12,301 nt of DNA from Streptomyces sp. NRRL F-5727. GTDB taxonomy: Bacteria > Actinomycetota > Actinomycetes > Streptomycetales > Streptomycetaceae. The notes beneath the pieces were generated by a model. It was given only the letters and a program-made list of their open reading frames with translations, made no database searches and was not told where the DNA came from. Every line of letters begins with the position of its first letter. The first letter of the stretch is position 1. The translations under genes and the position numbers were made by a program. Shown piece after piece: positions 1 through 5,371 of the stretch. Where the stretch lies: positions 1 to 12,301 of the forward strand of contig NZ_JOGX01000108.1 in NCBI RefSeq assembly GCF_000719555.1, read 5' to 3'.

Positions 1-18
1 GGGGTGGGTGGGGGAGGG
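1..18 (+). promoter_or_regulatory. G-quadruplex-like run over the ribosome-binding site
   Basis: Four G runs separated by single bases (GGGG-T-GGG-T-GGGGG-A-GGG) end 8 nt before the ATG at 27 and contain the GGAGG ribosome-binding site. Loops of one base are the most stable quadruplex geometry known. If it folds in the mRNA, it would hide the ribosome-binding site. The motif is plain in the sequence; folding and effect are inference. Confidence 0.5.
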
Positions 19-26
19 TCGGTGGG

Positions 27-494
27 ATGGAGCCACTGCACTGGAAACTCGTCGTCGACTGCGCCGATCCGCACGCCCAGGCCGCGTTCTGGGCGGCCGC
101 CCTCCGGTACGAGGAGGAGGATCACAGCGGGCTCGTCGGGCGGTTGCTCGGCGCCGGGGCCGTACCGGAGGCCGTGACCGTCACCGTGCACGCCGGGGAG
201 CCGGAGGAGCGGCTCGGGTGGCATGACCTCGCCGCCGTGCGGCACCCCGAGGACCCGGTGTCGGAGGAGAACGGGGCCGGGCTCGGCCGGCGGATCCTCT
301 TCCAGCGGGTGCCCGAGGCGAAGACCGTGAAGAACCGGCTGCACCTCGACGTCCACGCCCCGCCCGGCACCCGGGACACCGAGGTGAAGCGGCTTGAGGG
401 GCTGGGCGCGGCGGTGCTGCGGCGGGTGGAGGAGCAGGGCGGTGCGTGGGTGGTGATGACCGACCCCGAGGGGAACGAGTTCTGCGTGCAGTGA
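27..494 (+). CDS. VOC superfamily protein, Glyoxalase_6 type
   Basis: A 155-residue protein of the vicinal oxygen chelate (glyoxalase/bleomycin-resistance) superfamily, Glyoxalase_6 branch. Two betaalphabetabetabeta modules can be recognised: residues 1-65 begin with the typical WKLVVDCADPHAQAAFW, and residues 95-155 contain KTVKNRLHLDVH and end in the usual DPEGNEFCV. The His in RLHLDVH and the Glu of EGNEF lie where members of this superfamily place metal or substrate ligands. Substrate is unknown; such proteins can be small-molecule lyases or drug-binding resistance proteins. The ATG is chosen because a GGGGAGGG Shine-Dalgarno lies 8 nt upstream. That ribosome-binding site is embedded in a G-quadruplex-like run at the window edge. 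The gene converges on the RNHCP pair with 27 bp between stops. A paralogue of the same family lies at 3490-3882. Family assignment is firm; function is not. Confidence 0.9.
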   Translation: MEPLHWKLVVDCADPHAQAAFWAAALRYEEEDHSGLVGRLLGAGAVPEAVTVTVHAGEPEERLGWHDLAAVRHPEDPVSEENGAGLGRRILFQRVPEAKTVKNRLHLDVHAPPGTRDTEVKRLEGLGAAVLRRVEEQGGAWVVMTDPEGNEFCVQ

Positions 495-521
495 CCCGCA
501 CCCCCGGGGCCGGCCGGCGGC

Positions 522-950
522 TCACAGGGCCAGGAGCGCGCCCTGGGCCACGTCCGGCACCCCCGGGGCCCGCAGCGGGCGCAGGGCGATCCGCATCAGG
601 GCGAGGGCGTTGTCGTCGCCGGCGATCCGGTTGGCGCTGAGCTCGCCGCAGGACCGGCACTCGTGGACGAGGAGCCACTCCCCGTCGGGCCGGACGGAGA
701 CGCCGATCGGCGCCATCCGGCCCCGGCAGTCGGACGCCCGGTCACCGGGGATCCGGCCGTCGACGTGCAGACTGGCCAGACAGGTCGGGCAGTGGTTGCG
801 GTGGGCCGTGCCCGGTGCGGCCGGCGGGACGACGAGCCGGCAGCCGACGCACCGGAAGTCCCGCTCCCGGTGGCCGCTCCGCTGCCCGTGCAGCACGTCC
901 TTGGGCCGCTGGGCGCGGCGCCGGTCGTCGGTGCGCGTACGGCGGGCCAC
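522..950 (-). CDS. RNHCP domain zinc-ribbon protein (distal copy)
   Basis: A 142-residue protein with the RNHCP domain, a putative zinc-ribbon family named for its conserved motif, here RNHCPTC at residues 51-57. Candidate zinc ligands are C34-x2-C37, C54-x2-C57, C75 and C98-x2-C101. An Arg/Lys-rich extension (residues 1-30) precedes the domain and could contact nucleic acid. No biochemical role is established for the family as far as I know. The start is GTG at 950, one base after the TGA of the upstream paralogue (TGA-C-GTG), so translation is almost certainly coupled. The two proteins are clear paralogues, sharing the HCPxC centre, a DCR-x-RM-x-PI block and an MRxAxRPL block near the C-terminus. 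The gene converges on the Glyoxalase_6 gene, 27 bp away. Confidence 0.88.
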   Translation of the reverse strand: MARRTRTDDRRRAQRPKDVLHGQRSGHRERDFRCVGCRLVVPPAAPGTAHRNHCPTCLASLHVDGRIPGDRASDCRGRMAPIGVSVRPDGEWLLVHECRSCGELSANRIAGDDNALALMRIALRPLRAPGVPDVAQGALLAL

Positions 951-951
951 G

Positions 952-1296
952 TCAGAGGTCCCCGAACGCTTCGAGCGGGAACGGCGGCTGGGCCAGCGGC
1001 CGTACCGCCATCCGCATCAGGATGAGCCGGTTGTCGTCGTCGGCGACGGGGCTGGAGGTCAGCTCGTCGCAGCGGACGCACCGGTGCACGATCATCCAGT
1101 CCCCGGTGCGCAGCACGGCGATGGAGATCGGCGTCATCCGCGCCCGGCAGTCGCTGCCGCCGCCGGCGACGTGGTCGTGGACGTGCCGGGAGTGCAGGCA
1201 GGACGGGCAGTGGTTGCGCCGCTGCCCGCCGGCGGCGTGGGCGTGGACAGCGAGTCCGCACCACACGCAGGTGAAGGTGTCGATGGTGATGGTCAC
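952..1296 (-). CDS. RNHCP domain zinc-ribbon protein (proximal copy)
   Basis: First gene of a two-gene RNHCP operon; 114 residues, essentially only the domain. The signature RRNHCPSC is at residues 26-33, and cysteine ligands are C10-x2-C13, C30-x2-C33, C50 and C73-x2-C76. Several His residues between 18 and 42 could add ligands. It lacks the basic N-terminal arm of its downstream paralogue. The start is GTG at 1296, supported by an AAGGAG ribosome-binding site 8 nt upstream. The 262-bp gap upstream must hold the operon promoter, and carries a hairpin and a direct repeat at 1456-1502, but I see no clear -35/-10 pair and no AT-rich Zur-like palindrome. The family is certain from the motif; the role (nucleic-acid binding, zinc storage or other) is unknown. 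Confidence 0.88.
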   Translation of the reverse strand: MTITIDTFTCVWCGLAVHAHAAGGQRRNHCPSCLHSRHVHDHVAGGGSDCRARMTPISIAVLRTGDWMIVHRCVRCDELTSSPVADDDNRLILMRMAVRPLAQPPFPLEAFGDL

Positions 1297-1455
1297 CCGG
1301 AGGCTCCTTGCTGAGGAAGGTCACTGACAGCAGGAGTCGGCCGAGCGGGCCTCGCGAAGGAGACCGCCTAGGCGGAAGGGGCCTTGGAGTGAGGCGCGCT
1401 CGGCGCGGGCCGGGTCATACAGCACCCTCTCTGCGGGCCGGGGGCCCGGGACGTA

Positions 1456-1502
1456 CGCCGGACGGACCGAAGTCCCGTCCGGCGGCGGACGGATCGAAGT
1501 CC
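1456..1502. repeat. Hairpin plus 17-bp direct repeat upstream of RNHCP operon
   Basis: CGCCGGACGG (1456-1465) and CCGTCCGGCG (1475-1484) form a perfect 10-bp stem with a 9-nt loop. Overlapping it, CGGACGGACCGAAGTCC (1459-1475) recurs at 1486-1502 with one mismatch, a 27-bp period. The element lies between the DUF1203 stop and the RNHCP start, both minus strand, so it may be a terminator for the first, an operator for the second, or both. There is no T-tract. The rest of the 1297-1558 gap shows nothing gene-like. Confidence 0.5.
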
Positions 1503-1558
1503 TTCCCACGGTAGGCACCGCGTCCCGCCCGCCGCCACCAAATATCCCCGGGTCTCCG

Positions 1559-2041
1559 CTACGGCCGCCGCACCTCGAAGTGGAAGCACCCGTACTCGAC
1601 GGCCCGTACGTGCACGAGCGCGACCTCCGGGTCCGCGAAGGCTTCGGCGAACGCCTCGTCGAGGCCCGGGAGTTCCACGAGCCGGCCGCCGACGATGCGC
1701 CCGTCGGCGCCGTAGCGGCGGACGGTACGCAGCGCCCCCGGCCGCTCGAAGGGGTACGCCTCGGCCGGCTCGGGCCCCGTGCACTCCTCGGCGTGCACGA
1801 AGACGGGCCCGACCTCGTCGTACGCCCCCGGCTCGGCGCCCGTGGCGGCCGCCCACCGCCGCAGCGGCGCGTACGAGACGAGCGCGATCCGCTCCCCGGC
1901 CCGCGCCAGGCGCAGACAGCACCGCAGGGGCTCACCGCCCTCGGGCGCGACGTACGGGGCACAGGTCCGTCCGGCGTCGTCGACGGTCCGGAGGGCGGCG
2001 AGTGCGGCGGGCTCGACGGCCCGCGGCGTGAAGTTCCTCAT
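1559..2041 (-). CDS. DUF1203 domain protein
   Basis: A 160-residue soluble protein of the DUF1203 family. Diagnostic features are the opening RNFTPRAVEPAALAAL, the central GPVFVHAEECTG (about residues 78-89) after an LVSYAPLRRW block, a YPFERP segment, and the C-terminal ALVHVRAVEYGCFHFEVRR, which is the usual end of the family. Length is normal. No catalytic function is assigned to DUF1203, and I add none. The ATG at 2041 has only a weak GGGGG upstream. The gene follows the phytase-like gene on the same strand, but a strong hairpin lies between them, so it is probably a separate transcript. Confidence 0.85.
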   Translation of the reverse strand: MRNFTPRAVEPAALAALRTVDDAGRTCAPYVAPEGGEPLRCCLRLARAGERIALVSYAPLRRWAAATGAEPGAYDEVGPVFVHAEECTGPEPAEAYPFERPGALRTVRRYGADGRIVGGRLVELPGLDEAFAEAFADPEVALVHVRAVEYGCFHFEVRRP

Positions 2042-2126
2042 GCCCCCAGCCTCGACCGGTCCCCCGTCCGGGGCTGGCGGAATCCGGACCTCACGCTCGG
2101 GTCGCCCGGGGCCCTCGGCCGGGCTG

Positions 2127-2157
2127 CGGCGGCGGCCCGCCGGAGGGTCCGCCGCCG
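2127..2157 (-). terminator. Candidate terminator after phytase-like gene
   Basis: CGGCGGCGG (2127-2135) and CCGCCGCCG (2149-2157) give a 9-bp all-GC stem with a 13-nt loop, starting 18 nt downstream of the TGA at 2175. No U-tract follows, which is common for actinomycete terminators. The rest of the gap up to 2042 contains no recognisable gene. Confidence 0.5.
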
Positions 2158-2174
2158 TGCTCCGGGCCTCGGGT

Positions 2175-3338
2175 TCAGCGGAGGGCGAGGGCCACGATCT
2201 GGGTGACGGCGTCCGAGGCGAAGTTGTCGTCGCTGACCAGGATCAGGGTGCGCTCTCCGGAGGGGAGGGTCGGGCCCCAGGTCATGCCCTCGGTGTTGTC
2301 GACGGCGGAGAGGCCGAGGGTGTGGAAGTCGGCGACGAGCCGCTTCCGCATGGGGACGACGTCCTTGCCGACCAGGGAGTCCACGGCCCGCACGTCGGTG
2401 GCGCCGCGGGTGGTGGCGTCGAAGAGGCGGATCTTGTACCCGGAGCCGGCGACCCAGGTGCGTTCGAGGACGAGGTAGCGCTCGGGGTCGTCCGGGAACG
2501 CGAGGATCGAGGGGACGCCGGTGTCGGGGCCCCACGGGCTGGTCGGGTCGGACTCGGCGAAGATCTTCTCGATCGGGTACGCGAACTGGCCGAGCACCCG
2601 GCCCGCGCGGCTCTGCTGCGTGACGCGGACGAGCGCGCCGCGCGTGGTGTCCGGCACCGGGCCGTCCTGGACCAGCGGGCCCTCGACGGCGCTGGTCACG
2701 ACCTTGCCGCGGGCGCCGAAGGTGAGCGCCTCGACGGCCTGGTTGCGGCGCGGGCCGCGGTCGGCGGTGATCGTGTGGTTCTCCGGCAGCCGCAGGCTGC
2801 CGTGGTGGGTGCCGTCGGGGTCGGAGATCTCGATGGACGGCTGGATCACCGGCTGGCCCTCGACGGCGGGCCGGTCGCCCTCCTGGCCCCACCAGTAGCG
2901 GCACTTGACCGGGTCGACGCGGATCTCCTCCGGGTCGACGGCCTTGCCGTCGCCGAGCGCGGGCGACGGGTAGACGGAGCCGTCCGGCTGGAGGAAGGGG
3001 CGGGTCCCGGTGAAGTCGACGGAGTGCACGCCGGCGGCGTCGACGTCGAGCTTCGCGGTGTAGAAGCGGGCGGGCTGGAGGAAGGAGCGGTCGTCGCTGA
3101 TGAAGACGTACTCGCCGGTGCACCGGTCGCGGTCGATGCCGGAGAGGCCGCCGACCGTGGTGCCGCGGAAGTCGAGCTTGTGCGGGACGATCTTCTCGCC
3201 GAGCAGGCGGGCCTGCACCGCGCGCTTCGACTCCGCGCCGGGGGCGCCCGGTTGGGGCGCTGCGGCCACGGCGGGGGCGAGCGTGGACGTCAGGAGCAGG
3301 GCCGCGGCGCAGGCCCGGCGGATCAGGGAGGCAGTCAT
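2175..3338 (-). CDS. Secreted esterase-like/phytase-like family protein
   Basis: A 387-residue exported protein with the phytase-like domain (PF13449, esterase-like activity of phytase), predicted as a beta-propeller fold. Residues 1-29 form a signal peptide: SLIRRACA, a hydrophobic core AAALLLTSTLAPAVA, and an Ala-rich cleavage zone. Family hallmarks are GGLSGIDRD near residue 63, the start of the domain; a VFISDDRS strand; and the C-terminal DNTEGMTWGP then LILVSDDNF, which matches the family's usual EG...SDDN ending. It probably hydrolyses phosphomonoesters or related esters outside the cell; the family name outruns its biochemistry. The ATG at 3338 gives a textbook signal peptide. An in-frame ATG at 3350 would add MIIC. 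Neither has a convincing ribosome-binding site, so the start is uncertain by 12 bp. The gene follows the Glyoxalase_6 gene on the same strand after a 151-bp palindrome-rich gap. Confidence 0.87.
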   Translation of the reverse strand: MTASLIRRACAAALLLTSTLAPAVAAAPQPGAPGAESKRAVQARLLGEKIVPHKLDFRGTTVGGLSGIDRDRCTGEYVFISDDRSFLQPARFYTAKLDVDAAGVHSVDFTGTRPFLQPDGSVYPSPALGDGKAVDPEEIRVDPVKCRYWWGQEGDRPAVEGQPVIQPSIEISDPDGTHHGSLRLPENHTITADRGPRRNQAVEALTFGARGKVVTSAVEGPLVQDGPVPDTTRGALVRVTQQSRAGRVLGQFAYPIEKIFAESDPTSPWGPDTGVPSILAFPDDPERYLVLERTWVAGSGYKIRLFDATTRGATDVRAVDSLVGKDVVPMRKRLVADFHTLGLSAVDNTEGMTWGPTLPSGERTLILVSDDNFASDAVTQIVALALR

Positions 3339-3410
3339 GCAAATGATCATGGCGCGGCAACCACCGGCCCCACAGTCACCCAGGAGAGTGGTCCTCCGGA
3401 CGCCCCGGCC

Positions 3411-3425
3411 GATCGTCGGACGATC
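3411..3425. repeat. 15-bp palindrome upstream of phytase-like gene
   Basis: GATCGTC-G-GACGATC is a perfect palindrome around a single central base, 60-75 bp upstream of the phytase-like gene start candidates. The position suits an operator. No partner regulator can be named. Confidence 0.4.
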
Positions 3426-3444
3426 CCTCCGGCGTCCGGTCGTC

Positions 3445-3481
3445 CGGACGGCCGGACGGCCGGACGGCCGTCCGGCCGGAC
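3445..3481. repeat. Tandem CGGACGGC octamers merging into a palindrome
   Basis: CGGACGGC is repeated three times head to tail (3445-3468) and is followed by the inverted octamer CGTCCGGC (3469-3476). The last copies build a 22-bp perfect palindrome at 3457-3478 (core GGCCGGACGGCCGTCCGGCC). It lies just downstream of the stop of the minus-strand Glyoxalase_6 gene. Confidence 0.6.
3457..3478 (-). terminator. Candidate terminator after second Glyoxalase_6 gene
   Basis: The 22-bp perfect palindrome begins 12 nt after the stop at 3490 and would form a very stable hairpin in the transcript. It has no U-tract. Terminator is the most economical reading; it could equally be a protein-binding palindrome. 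Confidence 0.4.
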
Positions 3482-3489
3482 GCGCGGTC

Positions 3490-3882
3490 CTACGCGCCGC
3501 CGACGGGGGCGATGCGGCGGCGGAGCAGGCAGAACTCGTTGCCCTCCGGGTCGGCCAGGACGTGCCACTCCTCCTCGCCGGTCTGGCCGACGTCCGCCGG
3601 CACGGCGCCGAGCGCGAGCAGCCGTTCCAGTTCGGCGTCCTGGTCGCGGTCGGTCGCGCTGACGTCGATGTGCAGCCGCCGACTGCCCTTCCGGGGCTCG
3701 TCGTTGGGGCTGAGGACGAGTGTGGGCTGCGGGCCGCCGAAGCCGGTGTCGGGCGGCCCGATCTCGATGCTGCCGTCCTCCTCCCGGTCGAGTTCGACGT
3801 AGCCGAGGACGTCGCTCCAGAACGCGGCGAGGCGCTCGGGGTCGGCGCATTCGAGGACCAGCTCACTGATGCGGCATGCCAT
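3490..3882 (-). CDS. VOC superfamily protein, Glyoxalase_6 type (second copy)
   Basis: A 130-residue member of the same family as the gene at 27-494, opening with MACRISELVLECADPERLAAFW and closing with DPEGNEFCLL followed by a short RRRIAPVGGA tail. RLHIDVSATD in the middle is the expected second-module strand, with its His at the usual ligand position. Substrate is unknown. The start at 3882 is preferred: an upstream in-frame TTG at 3915 would add an atypical leader, while a TACCCT -10 element at 3894-3889 puts the predicted transcript start on or next to this ATG. That makes the mRNA leaderless and explains the absent ribosome-binding site. It is divergent from the uncharacterised gene at 3980, with 97 bp between. 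Confidence 0.87.
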   Translation of the reverse strand: MACRISELVLECADPERLAAFWSDVLGYVELDREEDGSIEIGPPDTGFGGPQPTLVLSPNDEPRKGSRRLHIDVSATDRDQDAELERLLALGAVPADVGQTGEEEWHVLADPEGNEFCLLRRRIAPVGGA

Positions 3883-3888
3883 GCGGAC

Positions 3889-3894
3889 AGGGTA
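3889..3894 (-). promoter_or_regulatory. -10 element for a leaderless transcript
   Basis: TACCCT on the minus strand fits TANNNT and ends 7 nt before the ATG at 3882, predicting a start at or beside the first codon. A possible -35, TTGTCG (3915-3910), is only 15 bp away, so its contribution is doubtful. Confidence 0.45.
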
Positions 3895-3920
3895 CGGAAC
3901 GGGCCCGGCCGACAAGGGCG

Positions 3921-3943
3921 TTGTCAGACCCCGGTCCTAGGCT
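3921..3943 (+). promoter_or_regulatory. RecA-NDp (PafBC-type) promoter-like element
   Basis: TTGTCAGAC, then exactly 8 bp, then TAGGCT. The actinobacterial DNA-damage promoter known from mycobacteria (RecA-NDp, now attributed to PafBC) is TTGTCRGTG-N8-TANNNT, so this matches spacing and all but two positions of the first block. It predicts a transcript start near 3950, followed by the AGGAAGGGG ribosome-binding site and the ATG at 3980. Confidence 0.5.
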
Positions 3944-3979
3944 GCGACGTGATCGGAACAGCGAGGAAGGGGCGGGGCG

Positions 3980-4411
3980 ATGGGCGGCGACAGCTGGTGG
4001 CAGACGGGGCCGTACGAGAGTGACGTGGCGGTCGCCTTCCGGCGGGCCCAGGAGGCCGAACTGGCCTCGGACGACCGGGGTTTCCCGGGCCGCACGATCG
4101 AGGAGCTGTGGCGGAGCGAGGACTGGGCCGAGTTCATCTTCACCGGCGGCACGGCCACCGTCCTGGACCAGATCCGCACGGTGGACCCCACGGAGCCGGA
4201 GGACGGCCCGTACATGCGCCCCCTGACGGAGGAGGAGGTCCGCGTCTGGTGCCCGCACGGCCGGCCCACGCGCGCGGAGTGGCAGGCGGCCCTCCGCGCC
4301 GACTCCTACCTGGACGACCTCTTCCCCCGCCGCGGCCTCGGCCGGTGCACGGTCCTGTACGAGGACGGCGCACCGGCGGAGATCGGCTACTGGGGCGTGA
4401 CGGCGGACTGA
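3980..4411 (+). CDS. Uncharacterised small actinobacterial-type protein
   Basis: A 143-residue acidic, tryptophan-rich protein that I cannot place in a named domain family. There is no signal peptide or membrane segment, so it is probably cytoplasmic. Visible blocks are DSWWQTGPYESDVAVAFRRAQE at the N-terminus, a Gly/Thr turn FTGGTATVLDQ near residue 55, DGPYMRPLTEEEVRVW near 75-90, and the C-terminal CTVLYEDGAPAEIGYWGVTAD. Their even, domain-like spacing and strong third-position GC argue for a real gene. The ATG at 3980 is preceded by AGGAAGGGG at good distance. A promoter-like element with the DNA-damage promoter layout lies at 3921-3943. The stop is 13 bp from the stop of the convergent hydrolase. 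Function is unknown. Confidence 0.8.
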   Translation: MGGDSWWQTGPYESDVAVAFRRAQEAELASDDRGFPGRTIEELWRSEDWAEFIFTGGTATVLDQIRTVDPTEPEDGPYMRPLTEEEVRVWCPHGRPTRAEWQAALRADSYLDDLFPRRGLGRCTVLYEDGAPAEIGYWGVTAD

Positions 4412-4424
4412 CGGGGGTCCGGGC

Positions 4425-5246
4425 CTAGGACTTGTCGTCGGTCCGGGAGTCGCGGGTCCGGGAGTCCGCGGCCTGGGAGTCGTGGGTCCGGGAGTCGTGG
4501 GTCCGGGAGTCGTGGGTCGCGGAGTCCGCAGCCTGGGAGTCCTCGGGCCCGGAGTCCTCGGACCGGGAGTCCGCGACCTCGGCGAGGAGGCGGGCGAGGG
4601 CGCGGGGGCGGGTGGTCATCGGCCAGTGGCCCGAGTCGATGTCCCGGTACGTGAGGTGGCGGGCGCGGGCGAGTTCGGGGCTCTCGCCGGCGGCGATCCA
4701 CTTCTCGGCCTGGGCGGGGGTGAACTCGGGGCAGACGACCGTGACGGGGACGTCGAAGCGGCGCTCGTCGGTCAGCCGGACGATCCCCTTCGCGACCCCC
4801 TCGGGGACGGGGACGGCGGCGGCCTCGAAGCGCTCCCTGGCGGCGGCGTCCAGGTCGGCGGCGTCGGGGCCCTCGAAGGGGGCCCAGCCCGGGAAGGGCA
4901 CGACGCCGTCCACGGCCGGGAAGAAGTCGGCGTAGGCCCGGCCGTCGGGGGCGGGGAAGCCGCCGACCAGCGCGACTCCGGCCACGCGTCCCGGCCGGGC
5001 GTCGGCGGCCAGCCAGGCCAGGCTCGACGCCGCGGAGTGCCCCACCACCAGGGGCTTTCCGGCCTCGGAGTCGACGGCCGCGAGCACGGCGGCCCGCTGG
5101 TCCGCGAGCGTCGCGGAGGCGTCGCCGTCGCCCTGTCCGGGGAGGGAGACGGGCACGGGGCGGTGGCCGAGGGCGGTGAGTTCCGGCACGACGTCGTCCC
5201 AGGCGGATCCGTCGAGCCAGAGACCGCCGATGAGCAGGATGTCCAT
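4425..5246 (-). CDS. Alpha/beta hydrolase with DSxxx repeat tail
   Basis: A 273-residue alpha/beta-fold hydrolase. The opening DILLIGGLWLDGSAWDDVVPEL carries the oxyanion-hole loop, LVVGHSAASS places the nucleophile Ser71 in a G-H-S-A-A elbow (Ala replacing the usual last Gly), and DSGHWPM supplies His207. The acid residue is likely in the VVCPEF strand region near 170-175 but is not certain. The catalytic domain ends at about residue 225 (LLAEVA), after which nine consecutive DSxxx pentapeptides (226-270) and DKS form a disordered polar tail not typical of the family. The ATG at 5246 follows a GGGAGAAG ribosome-binding site. The leader contains seven GGGCC units behind a PafBC-like promoter. 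It sits downstream of the FAD monooxygenase on the same strand with no clear terminator between, so joint transcription is possible. Substrate unknown. Confidence 0.88.
   Translation of the reverse strand: MDILLIGGLWLDGSAWDDVVPELTALGHRPVPVSLPGQGDGDASATLADQRAAVLAAVDSEAGKPLVVGHSAASSLAWLAADARPGRVAGVALVGGFPAPDGRAYADFFPAVDGVVPFPGWAPFEGPDAADLDAAARERFEAAAVPVPEGVAKGIVRLTDERRFDVPVTVVCPEFTPAQAEKWIAAGESPELARARHLTYRDIDSGHWPMTTRPRALARLLAEVADSRSEDSGPEDSQAADSATHDSRTHDSRTHDSQAADSRTRDSRTDDKS
4437..4571 (-). repeat. 15-bp minisatellite encoding nine DSxxx pentapeptides
   Basis: Nine in-frame 15-bp units encode, in protein order, DSRSE, DSGPE, DSQAA, DSATH, DSRTH, DSRTH, DSQAA, DSRTR and DSRTD. The nucleotide core (GACTCCC.. 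on the coding strand) is nearly constant; two units are adjacent identical peptides and DSQAA occurs twice. Unit length is a multiple of three, so gain or loss keeps the frame. There are no spacers, so this is not a CRISPR array. Confidence 0.9.
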
Positions 5247-5280
5247 GATGCTTCTCCCGTGGGGTGTCGGAGCCGGAACC

Positions 5281-5315
5281 GGGCCGGGCCGGGCCGGGCC
5301 GGGCCGGGCCGGGCC
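5281..5315. repeat. (GGGCC)7 pentanucleotide tandem repeat in hydrolase leader
   Basis: Seven perfect head-to-tail copies of GGGCC (GGCCC in the mRNA). They start at the predicted transcript start of the hydrolase (near 5314) and end about 35 nt before its ATG, so they fill the first half of the 5' leader. The repeat is self-complementary and could both fold and slip in replication. Confidence 0.85.
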
Positions 5316-5320
5316 GACGC

Positions 5321-5343
5321 ACGCTAGCGGACGGCTCTGACAA
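5321..5343 (-). promoter_or_regulatory. RecA-NDp (PafBC-type) promoter-like element
   Basis: Reading the minus strand: TTGTCAGAG (5343-5335), 8 bp, TAGCGT (5326-5321). This fits TTGTCRGTG-N8-TANNNT with a single mismatch in the first block and exact spacing. It points at the alpha/beta hydrolase, predicting a start near 5314. It lies within 50 bp of the end of the monooxygenase gene. Confidence 0.55.
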
Positions 5344-5371
5344 CGGGGGTCGGGGAGCAGCGTCCAGGCGT

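Noticed and set aside
1297..1558. Zur-type zinc operator in front of the RNHCP operon
   Set aside because: Zinc regulation is tempting for a zinc-ribbon operon, but no AT-rich palindrome of the Zur type is present on either strand.
3445..3481. CRISPR array or transposon end
   Set aside because: The repeats are 8-bp contiguous octamers with no spacers; no target-site duplication or transposase lies nearby.
1779..3662. Very long plus-strand open frame opposite the DUF1203 and phytase-like genes
   Set aside because: It is antisense to two well-recognised families, its protein is a Gly/Ala/Asp-rich composition artefact, and high third-position GC routinely opens such shadow frames.
2175..3866. 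Phytase-like protein extended upstream to 3866
   Set aside because: The extension overlaps the second Glyoxalase_6 gene in another frame and would bury a clear signal peptide inside the protein.
4437..4571. CRISPR-like repeats
   Set aside because: Units are contiguous with no spacers, in frame within a hydrolase gene, and encode a regular peptide.
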